From the NCBI RefSeq assembly GCF_038396755.1, contig NZ_CP149822.1:5734001-5798000 (forward strand): DNA of 64,000 bases. The letters run 5' to 3'. Origin of the DNA: Chitinophaga pollutisoli. GTDB lineage: Bacteria; Bacteroidota; Bacteroidia; Chitinophagales; Chitinophagaceae. The notes beneath the pieces were generated by a model, which did no database searches, was not told where the DNA came from, and saw only the letters and a list, made by a program, of their open reading frames with translations. Position 1 is the first letter of the stretch, and each line of letters starts with the position of its first letter. Shown here piece after piece: positions 1-7,624 of this stretch. Position numbers and translations under genes: made by a program.

Positions 1-95
1 GATGAAAGAGAGGACCTTTTTCATGAATTAAAGTTGAAGGGTGTTGAATGGAAATGGTGGTTGTTTGATACGAAACGGTGTGGAGGGAACCGGTA

Positions 96-470
96 TCAGA
101 TCCTGAAGTGGCAGTGGAGAATATGGGCCGGCACATGCGGCAAGGGAGGAGGCGTGGGGTCTGCGGCCGGGGCGGGTGCTGCGATTGCGTATATGGGCAG
201 CGTGGCTACCGGGAAATCGGCGGCCTGCGCAGCGGCCTGCATGGCCAGCAGGGTTTTGACAGTAAGTTGCTGGTCTTTTTCGAGTTTGACGGTGCGGTGA
301 ACGTCCTTGCAGCATTTCTTGCTGCAGGATTCGCCGCAGGCGTGGGATTCCTCATCGTGCCAGAGGCTCACGTCCACCAGCTGTTTCATGCAATAGTGCA
401 TATGAAAAGTGGCGCCGGTGGAAGTGCTCACGTAGAGCAGGGCCAGGATGATCGTGAGGAGTTTCTTCAT
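96..470 (-). CDS. HYC_CC_PP family secreted protein
   Basis: This is a small exported protein of 124 residues. The ATG at 470 begins a clear signal peptide (MKKLLTIILALLYVSTSTG), so I prefer it over a TTG three codons earlier. The mature part has an HYC motif (residues 25-27), a cluster of cysteines ending in SKKCC, and a proline-rich tail with TPPPLP. That is the arrangement that gives the Bacteroidota HYC_CC_PP family its name. Members usually sit beside TonB-dependent receptors and heavy-metal proteins, so a metal (copper or similar) handling role in the envelope is a reasonable inference, but no function is proved. Any such partner would lie beyond the left edge, since the 95 bases before the gene end hold nothing recognisable. 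Confidence 0.75.
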   Translation of the reverse strand: MKKLLTIILALLYVSTSTGATFHMHYCMKQLVDVSLWHDEESHACGESCSKKCCKDVHRTVKLEKDQQLTVKTLLAMQAAAQAADFPVATLPIYAIAAPAPAADPTPPPLPHVPAHILHCHFRI

Positions 471-550
471 GCAACACAAATGTAGGCGGCGGGTTGTGTG
501 GAAGTGTTACATAATTTTGTAAAAGGTTTATATTTTCCGGTTTAAGTGGC

Positions 551-581
551 TTTGCGGGCCATTACAAAAATGCTATCTTTG
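551..581 (+). promoter_or_regulatory. Bacteroidota-type promoter for the 59-aa/nucleotidyltransferase cassette
   Basis: A TTTG box at 551-554 is followed after exactly 19 bases by TATCTTTG at 574-581. This matches the Bacteroidota consensus TTTG-N19-TAnnTTTG. Transcription would start near 586-588, about 20 bases before the ATG at 608. It is the best-formed promoter I found in the window. Confidence 0.7.
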
Positions 582-607
582 ATATTATCGATAAACCAGA
601 CTTTTGT

Positions 608-787
608 ATGTCAGAAAAGAAAAAGAATGATCAGCAAACTGCCCGGCAGATTGTCCTTGTTTTCGCTGATGAAACGGAACGTTTGCGAAGGGATATTTAT
701 CGTTCCGATATAGAGAAACTGCAGTTGTTTACCCAAATGCTCCGGACAAACAATCTCCTTAAAAAGGTAAAAGTCACCCACAAATAA
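608..787 (+). CDS. Small 59-residue protein, first gene of a cassette with a nucleotidyltransferase
   Basis: ATG at 608 to TAA at 785-787 gives an open frame of 59 residues starting MSEKKKNDQQTAR and ending VKVTHK. The first 13 residues are polar; the rest looks helical (ADETERLRRDIY, EKLQLFTQML). There is no signal peptide or membrane segment. It lies directly behind a consensus promoter and stops only 7 bases before the nucleotidyltransferase gene, so the two are almost certainly co-transcribed. Its low GC matches that partner and contrasts with the GC-rich genes around it. I do not recognise the family. A small antitoxin-like or substrate-binding partner of the nucleotidyltransferase is an inference from gene order only. 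Confidence 0.6.
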   Translation: MSEKKKNDQQTARQIVLVFADETERLRRDIYRSDIEKLQLFTQMLRTNNLLKKVKVTHK

Positions 788-794
788 CCCCGGA

Positions 795-1277
795 ATGGAT
801 ATGCTAAATGAGGAATTATTGAAATTCTGGGAAACGTTGTCTGAAAATAAAGTCCGCTATATCATGGTTGGCGGATTTGCAACACGTTTTCATGGATTTA
901 ACAGAAATACGGACGATCTGGATATCTGGTTAGAAGATACCCTGGAAAATAGGCGAAACCTCATTAAATCCTTTGAGCAATTAGGGTATGGGAAGGACTT
1001 CGGTTATCTTGAAACAATGCAATTTATTCCTGGCTGGACAAGTTTCCATATTGGCAGTGGAGTTGAAATTGATATCATGACAACAATGAAAGGCTTAGAG
1101 AGCCTGTCTTTCGAGGAATGTTTGAATTTGGCTTCTACTGCAGATCTGGAAACTGTACAGGTGCCATTTCTTCATATTAATCATTTAATTCAGAATAAGA
1201 AGATTGTGGATAGGCCAAAAGATCAAATCGACGTTATTGAGCTTGAAAAAATAAAAAAGATTCGGGAAGAAAACTGA
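795..1277 (+). CDS. Nucleotidyltransferase (DUF6036/AbiEii-like)
   Basis: A 160-residue protein with the nucleotidyltransferase-fold signature: a glycine-rich turn VGGFATRFHG (about residues 26-35) followed by the acidic pair in NTDDLDIWL (about 38-46), spaced as in the MNT/AbiEii/DUF6036 superfamily. Such proteins transfer a nucleotide to a protein, RNA or small molecule, and many are halves of toxin-antitoxin or abortive-infection pairs. A second in-frame ATG lies two codons in (801). The gene is AT-rich relative to its neighbours and is paired with the 59-residue gene 7 bases upstream, which suggests a mobile two-gene cassette. The fold is well supported; the substrate and any toxic role are unknown. 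Confidence 0.75.
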   Translation: MDMLNEELLKFWETLSENKVRYIMVGGFATRFHGFNRNTDDLDIWLEDTLENRRNLIKSFEQLGYGKDFGYLETMQFIPGWTSFHIGSGVEIDIMTTMKGLESLSFEECLNLASTADLETVQVPFLHINHLIQNKKIVDRPKDQIDVIELEKIKKIREEN

Positions 1278-1289
1278 CCCCTACGCAAC

Positions 1290-1964
1290 ATGACCACAAC
1301 ACCACAACTTACGCACCCCGCCATCATTGACGCGACCGTCGCATACGTTAAACAGGAGCTCCAGGGCGCCGAAGGCGGGCATGACTGGTGGCATATTTAT
1401 CGCGTCTGGCAGCAGGCGAAGCAGATCGCGCTGCATGAAGATGTGAACCTGTTGGTGGTGGAGCTGGGCGCACTGCTGCACGATATCGCCGATTCGAAGT
1501 TCCACGGGGGTGACGAAGAACTGGGGCCTGCGAAAGCCGCGGCATTCCTGGAGGCGCAGGACGTAGCGGAAGAAGTGACCGAAGCGGTGACGCAGATCAT
1601 CCGGCACATTTCTTTCAAAGGCGGCAATCATGCGCGCACGTACTGGTCGCCCGAGCTGGCCGTGGTGCAGGACGCCGACAGGCTGGATGCAATGGGAGCG
1701 GTGGGCATCGCGCGGGCTTTCAATTACGGCGGGTTCAAGAACCGTCCGCTCTACGACCCGGCCATTGCGCCGGACATGCAAATGTCGAAGGAAGCGTACA
1801 AATCGTCGGCCGCCCCCACTATCAATCACTTTTACGAAAAACTGCTGTTGCTGAAAGACCGGATGAACACTCCCTCCGGCAAAGCCCTCGCGGCATCGCG
1901 GCACGCCTTTATGGAGCAGTACCTGGAACAGTTCTACAGCGAGTGGAACGGCCAGGCGAAATAA
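1290..1964 (+). CDS. HD-domain phosphohydrolase (YedJ-like)
   Basis: The 224-residue product carries the metal ligands of an HD phosphohydrolase: HDWWH near residue 32, LLHDIAD near 67, and a downstream Asp in DADRLDAMG near 128. The pattern fits the YedJ/YpgQ group of soluble HD proteins, some of which hydrolyse nucleotides. There is no signal peptide. It begins 12 bases after the nucleotidyltransferase gene but returns to high GC, so it is probably host backbone rather than part of that cassette. Its stop codon abuts the stop codon of the convergent regulator with no intervening base, and no terminator is visible. Substrate unknown. Confidence 0.8.
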   Translation: MTTTPQLTHPAIIDATVAYVKQELQGAEGGHDWWHIYRVWQQAKQIALHEDVNLLVVELGALLHDIADSKFHGGDEELGPAKAAAFLEAQDVAEEVTEAVTQIIRHISFKGGNHARTYWSPELAVVQDADRLDAMGAVGIARAFNYGGFKNRPLYDPAIAPDMQMSKEAYKSSAAPTINHFYEKLLLLKDRMNTPSGKALAASRHAFMEQYLEQFYSEWNGQAK

Positions 1965-2939
1965 CTACACTACCGTCCTGCAGTACTTCTTACGGTATTC
2001 CTGCGGAGTGAGGCCTGTTACTTTCTTAAACACGGAACGGAATGTTTTGAGATCGTTGTATCCCACATCGTACATGAGCGTGCTGATGTTCTGCGCGTTG
2101 CTTTCCAGGGCTTTTTTGGCGGATTCTATCTTGACGCGCTGCAGGTATTCCAACGGTGTGTGGTTGGTGGCGTTTTTGAAACGGCGGATGAAGTTCCGTT
2201 TGCTCATGCTGGTTTGTTCCGCGATCTGCTCCACCGAAATGGGCAGGTGGTAGTTTTCTTCAATGAAAAGCTGGGCGCGCAGGATCTGATCGTCTTCGTG
2301 CCGCCGCTGCCCCTGGAACACCATGAAGTGCGACTGGTTGACGCGGTCGATGTCGATGGAGAACATTTTACTGAGGATGACGCCCATATCCTTATGGCAG
2401 AATTTCTCCACCATATACAATACCAGGTTGAGGCTGGAAAACGCCCCTCCGCTCGTATAAACCCCGTCCTCATCCGTAATCACCTTGTCCGACAGCACCC
2501 TGGCGGCAGGGTACCGCTGTTGCATATCGGAAATCGCCTGCCAGTGGCTCGTGCACGACTTGCCGTCCAGCAGCCCCGCCTCGGCCAGGAAATAGCTCCC
2601 CAGGCAAAGGCTTGCCACTTCCGCTCCCATGTTCCGCATTTCATTCAGCCACGGCGCTATGCCCGCATTCTTCGCCAGCACCTGGTCGGGCCGGCCATGG
2701 AAGGCAGGCACAATCACCAGGTCCGTGTCTTTCACATCCGCCATGGATTTGTAACAGAAAAATAAGGCAGGTACGTTCAGCTGAATATGCTTCACCTTCT
2801 CGCTCACCAATTCCACTTTGAAGGGAGGCTCCTTGCCAGCCTGAACCGATAGCGCATTTGCGCCTTCAAACACATCCAGCACGCCTGCGATGGCCGAGAG
2901 GATGGCTTCTTCGTAAATGACCAGTGATACAGTTTTCAT
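1965..2939 (-). CDS. GlxA-type AraC family transcriptional regulator
   Basis: At 324 residues this has the GlxA layout. An N-terminal DJ-1/PfpI-like amidotransferase domain (about 1-190) carries a Cys-containing elbow in SLCLGSYFLAEAGLLDG. A C-terminal AraC pair of helix-turn-helices follows (about 220-318: EQIAEQTSMSKRNFIRRF and GYNDLKTFRSVFKKVTGLTPQEYRKKY). The N-terminal domain is thought to sense a ligand rather than act as an enzyme. A related regulator is encoded at 8762-9754. The target is not evident; the nearest upstream gene is a DinB protein 271 bases away. Confidence 0.88.
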   Translation of the reverse strand: MKTVSLVIYEEAILSAIAGVLDVFEGANALSVQAGKEPPFKVELVSEKVKHIQLNVPALFFCYKSMADVKDTDLVIVPAFHGRPDQVLAKNAGIAPWLNEMRNMGAEVASLCLGSYFLAEAGLLDGKSCTSHWQAISDMQQRYPAARVLSDKVITDEDGVYTSGGAFSSLNLVLYMVEKFCHKDMGVILSKMFSIDIDRVNQSHFMVFQGQRRHEDDQILRAQLFIEENYHLPISVEQIAEQTSMSKRNFIRRFKNATNHTPLEYLQRVKIESAKKALESNAQNISTLMYDVGYNDLKTFRSVFKKVTGLTPQEYRKKYCRTVV

Positions 2940-3210
2940 GGTGTTTCGTGCATTGACTCGGATAAAGGTAAAGGTTTACCCTGTCACAAAACACCCCTCT
3001 TTTTGGCACATACAAGACCCTGGAACACAGTTTTGTTTGTGTGCGGGGGCGTTGGATGAACGGTAAAATATTGATAGATAATTGTACGAAGTCCGGTTTG
3101 GCTCAAATGCCCCTGTTGTTTGTCGCAGCGGCACATTCGCTTCCGCGGGGTAACAACGCGACGGGGCGCCCCTTCCGCAGGAACACCCCGTTACCATGGC
3201 GTAAAACGCC

Positions 3211-3741
3211 TTATTTCGCGAAGAAATTATAGAAGTTGAAATCCGTCATCGGCGCATCTTTATACCCGATCCCCCGGCCAATGGTCACAATTTGTCCGCG
3301 GTGGTAGGTACTGTGATTGAACACATGCAGGCCGTATTGCACCAGCGGCCGGAAACCCTTCACCCATGGTGAATCATAGAATAATTCGCCCGTTGCGGCA
3401 TCTTCTTCCAGTGTATCCGTAAATGCCACCAGGCGCTCAGATGTTTCCAGCAGGCCATCGATAATGGAATCGAAATCGCCGTCGTAATGCTCGGCGTCGA
3501 TCGGTACGTATTCTTTCTGGCAGATCATGGCCAGCCAGTAGTTTTCCGTGGCCCAGATGTGCAGCAAAGTGGCGCGGATACTGCTGAAGCTGGAAGGTAC
3601 CATGATATTCATATTGTCTTCCGGCTTCGTGCGCAGCCAGCTGGCCAGCGTGGTATTGGCCCAGTGGTTATAGGAGGCGTAGTCCTGCAGGAGGGTGGAT
3701 ACGGTAAGAGCGGGAGCGGCGGTTGCGAAAGTGGTTTGCAT
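3211..3741 (-). CDS. DinB family protein
   Basis: A 176-residue four-helix-bundle DinB/YfiT-type protein. I start it at the ATG at 3741 (MQTTFATAAP); the upstream extension of the open frame runs through the inverted repeat and is unlikely to be translated. Metal-binding histidines expected for the family are visible in LLHIWATENYW and HSTYHRGQIV, together with a third around LHVFNH. DinB proteins are metal-dependent, often thiol-S-transferases or damage-induced proteins of unknown substrate. It diverges from a second DinB-type gene at 3897, and both would be driven from the shared region containing the 20-bp inverted repeat, which points to joint control. Confidence 0.82.
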   Translation of the reverse strand: MQTTFATAAPALTVSTLLQDYASYNHWANTTLASWLRTKPEDNMNIMVPSSFSSIRATLLHIWATENYWLAMICQKEYVPIDAEHYDGDFDSIIDGLLETSERLVAFTDTLEEDAATGELFYDSPWVKGFRPLVQYGLHVFNHSTYHRGQIVTIGRGIGYKDAPMTDFNFYNFFAK

Positions 3742-3786
3742 GTGAATGGTTTTTTTGTTTGTTGATTCAAAGATCCTATCGGAAAA

Positions 3787-3850
3787 TGACAACCCTGTGT
3801 CAGCAGCAAATAAGGAAAAAAGATTTTTTCCTGCTGACATAAGGTTGTCA
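3787..3850. repeat. 20-bp inverted repeat between two divergent DinB genes (candidate operator)
   Basis: The left arm (3787-3806, TGACAACCCTGTGTCAGCAG) and the reverse complement of the right arm (3831-3850) agree at 18 of 20 positions. The 24-base centre contains a second palindrome, GGAAAAAA-GA-TTTTTTCC (3814-3831). A further TGACAAC half-site lies at 3870-3876. The element sits in the divergent promoter region, so it is more likely a regulator binding site than a terminator. The core half-site looks like TGACAACC. No matching regulator gene can be named from sequence alone. Confidence 0.6.
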
Positions 3851-3896
3851 CCACCCATGATTTGCTTTGTGACAACAAACAAAAAAATTCACCATC

Positions 3897-4412
3897 ATGA
3901 ACACTACTATCCAGGCTGCCGCCTCCGTACTGACCCCCGAACAGATCCGTTTCCACTGGCAAGGCCACCGCGGGCTTACCCGCCGCGTGATCGACGCATT
4001 TCCCGAAAAGGAATTGTATGAATACAGCATCGGCGGCATGCGCCCGTTTGCCACGCAGGCCATGGAGCTGGCGCTGATTGCCGCCAAAGGGCTCAACGGG
4101 TTCCTGACCGACAATTGGAACGACGCGACCACCGATTCGATCTCCGGCCGCGTAAAAGATTACACGCCTCCCGCCACCAAAGCGGAGTTGCTGCAGCTGT
4201 GGGATGATATCACCGCGGAAATCGACCGCGTATGGCCGCAGATCCCGGTGGAGCGCTGGAATGAAGTGGTTAATGCTTTCGGTTACGGCGAGCAGCCTAT
4301 GTACGGATCATGGTTTTACTTCCTCGACAACGAAAACCATCACCGTGGACAGGGGTATGTATACCTCCGTTCCCTCGGCATTGAGCCTCCTCCGTTCTGG
4401 GACCGTTACTAA
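3897..4412 (+). CDS. DinB family protein (damage-inducible type)
   Basis: A 171-residue cytosolic protein with the DinB four-helix pattern: an N-terminal helix in EQIRFHWQGHRGLTRRVIDAF, and a C-terminal ENHHRGQGYVYLRSLG that supplies the usual histidine ligands. The ATG at 3897 is preceded by the AT-rich divergent promoter region and fits the family length. It is only distantly similar to the neighbour at 3211-3741, so the two are paralogues in the broad sense rather than a recent duplication. The shared inverted repeat suggests co-regulation. It is followed by a good hairpin terminator at 4439. Substrate unknown. Confidence 0.78.
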   Translation: MNTTIQAAASVLTPEQIRFHWQGHRGLTRRVIDAFPEKELYEYSIGGMRPFATQAMELALIAAKGLNGFLTDNWNDATTDSISGRVKDYTPPATKAELLQLWDDITAEIDRVWPQIPVERWNEVVNAFGYGEQPMYGSWFYFLDNENHHRGQGYVYLRSLGIEPPPFWDRY

Positions 4413-4438
4413 GCCATTGTAACCATGTTGTAACAGGA

Positions 4439-4463
4439 GAAGCCCCCGTCCGGGGGCTTCTTT
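4439..4463 (+). terminator. Rho-independent terminator after DinB gene
   Basis: A 10-bp perfect stem, GAAGCCCCCG (4439-4448) with CGGGGGCTTC (4451-4460), is followed by TTT. It lies 27 bases after the stop codon of the DinB gene. Confidence 0.8.
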
Positions 4464-4858
4464 GCTATTTGCAGTAAGCCGTTTGCGAACAGGACCGGAT
4501 CACGGCGGGTAATCTGCATTTCCGGCAGCGCCATCATATCCTCCACTTCCAACCGCAACGTATCCCGCGGAATGCGCGGGATATTTTCCTTATTGCCTTT
4601 ATAGATGCCAGACTGCGGATCAGGCGCAGCCGGCGTAAGTATAATGCCCCAACCCGCATTCGCCGGCACCCGCACGGTGATCGTCGCATCTATGGGTCCG
4701 GAACGGAGCAATATGGGCGTGTAACTTTAGGGACATGAACGTTGGAGGGAATAGGAAATGAATGTTTGATTTCGCTTCAATGTAACTGTTTTGAAACGGG
4801 GTGGGAGCGAAGAATGTTACATTTTTTTAGATATTGGTCTGGTAAAACCCATCAGACC
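4464..4858. other. Gene-poor stretch with a possible decayed minus-strand reading frame
   Basis: No convincing gene lies here. A minus-strand frame (about 4465-4726) reads like protein (for example VRVPANAGWGI and LRLEVEDMMALPEMQIT), but it has no ATG, begins just after a stop codon, and runs through the terminator hairpin at its end. It could be the remnant of a lost gene or chance coding-like sequence. The right part (about 4735-4858) is the AT-richer leader of the Gfo/Idh/MocA gene. Confidence 0.25.
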
Positions 4859-5956
4859 ATGCAGCTCCGACCGATTTTCCTTTTACTGGCGATATTTTCG
4901 CTGTTGACGCAAGCCCTCCGTGCCCAGGAGCCTCCGCTGCACGTGGCGGTGGCTGGCATTTCGCACGGCCATTCCGGCTGGATTCTCGGGCGCACGGGTA
5001 AAACCGACGTGATCGTGGCCGGGATCTGGGAGCCGGATACGGCCCTCGCGGCTAAGGCGCAACGCCAATACAAGCTGCCCGCCAGCCTTTTTTATACCAA
5101 TCTCCCCGCCATGCTTGATGCCGTGAAGCCTGAAGCCGTGCTGGCATTCGGGTCGGTATATGCGCACCTGGAGGTAACAGAAGCCGCCGCGCCCCGGGGG
5201 ATCCATGTAATGGTGGAGAAACCGCTTGCCGCCAACCTGGGCCATGCCCGGAAAATGGAAGCCCTGGCCCGGAAGCACCGCATCCATCTGCTCACCAATT
5301 ACGAGACCAGCTGGTATCCCTCCGTGCATACCTCGCTCCGGCTCGCGGCCGACAGCAACCAGGCCGGAACCATCCGCATGGCGCGCTTCAACCACGGCCA
5401 CCAGGGCCCTAAAGAGATCGGCTGCGGCCCCGAATTCCTCGCCTGGCTCACCGATCCCGTGCTGAACGGCGCCGGCGCACTCAACGATTTCGGTTGCTAT
5501 GGCGCCAACATTATGACGGCCCTCATGCGCGACCGGGCGCCTGTCTCCGTTTCCGCCGTAACCCGGCGGTTCAAGCCCGACGTGTACCCAAAAGTGGACG
5601 ACGACGCCACCATCGTTGTGGATTATCCCGGCGCGCAAGCCGTGATACAGGCTTCGTGGAACTGGACCTTCAACCGCAAAGACATGGAGGTCTACGGCGA
5701 CAAAGCCTCCCTTTCCGCCCCGGACGCCGCCACCCTCATCACCCGCGGCCCCAACGGCCGCCCGCAGGAGCGTAAAGTGACGCCGGAAGAAGCCAAAGTC
5801 TACACCGATCCCTTCGTGTACCTGGCGGCGGTAGTGCGTGGCAAAGAAACCGTAGCTCCCTGGAGCCTCTATTCCCTGGAGAATAATGTGATGGTGGTAC
5901 GCATCCTGGAAGCGGCGAAAATCTCCGCCAAAATAGGAAAATCCGTCCGCCCCTGA
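4859..5956 (+). CDS. Secreted Gfo/Idh/MocA family oxidoreductase
   Basis: The ATG at 4859 starts a 365-residue protein with a typical signal peptide (MQLRPIFLLLAIFSLLTQA, then LRAQ). Earlier in-frame starts precede the signal and are unlikely. The mature N-terminus has a Rossmann nucleotide-binding turn (VAVAGISHGHSG), and the catalytic Lys-Pro of the family appears in VEKPLAAN. The C-terminal alpha/beta domain runs from about residue 155. Such enzymes use NAD(P) to oxidise or epimerise sugars and inositols; exported versions are common in Chitinophagaceae and often carry a tightly bound cofactor. No sugar genes adjoin it, so its substrate is open. It is a single-gene unit ahead of the mla operon. 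Confidence 0.85.
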   Translation: MQLRPIFLLLAIFSLLTQALRAQEPPLHVAVAGISHGHSGWILGRTGKTDVIVAGIWEPDTALAAKAQRQYKLPASLFYTNLPAMLDAVKPEAVLAFGSVYAHLEVTEAAAPRGIHVMVEKPLAANLGHARKMEALARKHRIHLLTNYETSWYPSVHTSLRLAADSNQAGTIRMARFNHGHQGPKEIGCGPEFLAWLTDPVLNGAGALNDFGCYGANIMTALMRDRAPVSVSAVTRRFKPDVYPKVDDDATIVVDYPGAQAVIQASWNWTFNRKDMEVYGDKASLSAPDAATLITRGPNGRPQERKVTPEEAKVYTDPFVYLAAVVRGKETVAPWSLYSLENNVMVVRILEAAKISAKIGKSVRP

Positions 5957-6034
5957 TATTGAGGCACGACATTTGCCCGGGCTTCTTCAAATGTTAACAA
6001 TTCCTCTGCGGAAATTGTAATAGTATTGGATAAA

Positions 6035-6835
6035 ATGCAGCACATGGAACCCAACGATCAACCGGAAAAGCCAGTCATTTCTACTAAGGTGGACGCTTTC
6101 TTTTTAAGCGTCTACGATATCTTCCGGTTTATCAGCCGCTTTTTTCGTGAAGTGCTGCGCCCGCCGCTGGAAGTGCAGGAGTTCATCCGGCAATGTTTTA
6201 TGGTCGGGTATAAGTCACTCGCGCTGATCAGCCTCACCGGATTTATCACCGGCCTCGTATTTACCAAGCAAAGCCGCCCTTCGCTGGCGGAATTCGGCGC
6301 CACCTCGTGGTTGCCTTCCCTCATTTCCATCGCCGTAATACGCGCGCTGGCGCCGCTTGTAACCGCGCTCATCTGCGCGGGTAAGGTAGGCTCCAGCATC
6401 GGTGCCGAACTGGCGTCCATGAAAGTGACGGAGCAGATCGACGCTATGGAGGTGTCGGCCATCAATCCGTTCAAATACCTTGTGGTGACGCGGATCCTGG
6501 CCTGTACCGTCTGCCTGCCGCTCCTCATGTCTTACACGGCGCTCGTAGGCATGATGGGGTCGTTCCTCGACATCCACCTCAACGAACAAACGAGCATCAC
6601 CGCCTTCTTCGCCAAGGCTTTCGCCAATATTTCCTTCCTCGACCTGTTCTCCTCGCTGTTCAAATCCGTTTGTTTCGGGTTCACGATCGGCGTGGTGAGC
6701 TGCTACCAGGGCTTCAACGCCTCGCAGGGCACTACAGGCGTGGGCAAGGCGGCCAACGTGGCGGTGGTGATTTCCATGTTCCTGATATTCATCGAAGAGA
6801 TCGTGATCGTTCAGATCATCAACTCGATCCGGTAA
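6035..6835 (+). CDS. mlaE: MlaE family lipid ABC transporter permease
   Basis: The product (266 residues from the ATG at 6035; a second ATG lies at 6044) is a MlaE/TTG1-type permease. It has about five hydrophobic segments, the conserved stretch GKVGSSIGAELASMKVTEQIDAM, and the loop with NPFKYLVVTRILA typical of the family. With the next two genes it forms the core of an Mla-type complex that moves phospholipids between the inner and outer membranes. MlaF binds MlaE, and MlaD contributes the periplasmic MCE ring. It is the first gene of the operon; the MlaF gene follows after 9 bases. Confidence 0.93.
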   Translation: MQHMEPNDQPEKPVISTKVDAFFLSVYDIFRFISRFFREVLRPPLEVQEFIRQCFMVGYKSLALISLTGFITGLVFTKQSRPSLAEFGATSWLPSLISIAVIRALAPLVTALICAGKVGSSIGAELASMKVTEQIDAMEVSAINPFKYLVVTRILACTVCLPLLMSYTALVGMMGSFLDIHLNEQTSITAFFAKAFANISFLDLFSSLFKSVCFGFTIGVVSCYQGFNASQGTTGVGKAANVAVVISMFLIFIEEIVIVQIINSIR

Positions 6836-6844
6836 AATTTGTGT

Positions 6845-7621
6845 ATGAAAAAATTTACGCCAGAAATAGATTGGGATGACGTCGTCATCAGCATCCGCGG
6901 GCTTTTCAAGTCCTTCGGTTCCAATCACGTGCTGCGCGGGGTAGACCTCGACCTGTATAAAGGCGAGAACATCGTGGTGTTGGGGCGCTCGGGAACGGGT
7001 AAATCGGTGCTCATCAAGATCATCGCCGGATTGTTGAAACCCGACGCGGGCACAGTCAACGTTTTGGGGCAGGAAGTTCCCGCTCTGGGAACCGCCGAGC
7101 TCCGCGAGCTGCGCCTGAAACTGGGTTTCTGCTTCCAGAACGGCGCGTTGTACGACAGCATGACCGTCGGCGAAAACCTCGCCTTCCCCCTCAAGCGCAA
7201 TAATCCGAAAATGACGGCCGACCAGCGCCGCCGCCTCATCGATATCGTGCTGGACGCGGTAGGGTTGTCGCAAACCATCAACCAGATGCCGGCCGAACTT
7301 TCCGGCGGTCAGCGCAAGCGCATCGGTATCGCGCGGACGCTCATCCTGCGGCCTGAAATCATGCTGTACGACGAGCCCACCGCCGGCCTCGATCCCATCA
7401 CCTGCACGGAGATCAACGATCTCATCAACGAAGTGCAGAAAAGATTCAAAACCAGCTCGATCATCATCACCCACGACCTTACCTGCGCCCGCGCAACGGG
7501 CGACAAGATCGCCGTGATGAAAGAAGGGAAATTCATCCGGAAAGGAGATTTTGAAACAGTATTTTCCGATAACAGCGACGAGCTGATCCGGGAGTTTTAT
7601 GATTACAATTTCACTCAGTAA
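6845..7621 (+). CDS. mlaF: MlaF family ABC transporter ATP-binding protein
   Basis: A 258-residue ABC ATPase starting at ATG 6845 (MKKFTPEIDWDD). Visible motifs are Walker A (GRSGTGKS), the Q-loop in GFCFQNGALYDSMTV, the signature LSGGQRKR, Walker B (IMLYDEPTAGLDP) and the switch His in IIITHDL. The GALYDSMTV stretch after the Q-loop is typical of MlaF rather than other importers. It powers the MlaE permease for phospholipid movement and lies between mlaE and mlaD with gaps of 9 and 3 bases. Confidence 0.95.
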   Translation: MKKFTPEIDWDDVVISIRGLFKSFGSNHVLRGVDLDLYKGENIVVLGRSGTGKSVLIKIIAGLLKPDAGTVNVLGQEVPALGTAELRELRLKLGFCFQNGALYDSMTVGENLAFPLKRNNPKMTADQRRRLIDIVLDAVGLSQTINQMPAELSGGQRKRIGIARTLILRPEIMLYDEPTAGLDPITCTEINDLINEVQKRFKTSSIIITHDLTCARATGDKIAVMKEGKFIRKGDFETVFSDNSDELIREFYDYNFTQ

Positions 7622-7624
7622 ACC

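Noticed and set aside
2940..3210. Frames in the space between the first GlxA gene and the DinB gene
   Set aside because: Short Cys- and Pro-rich translations on both strands show no family features; the region is treated as non-coding.
4409..4711. Minus-strand 100-codon frame after the DinB gene
   Set aside because: It has only a TTG start right after a stop codon and runs through the terminator hairpin. It may be a gene remnant but is not called as a gene.
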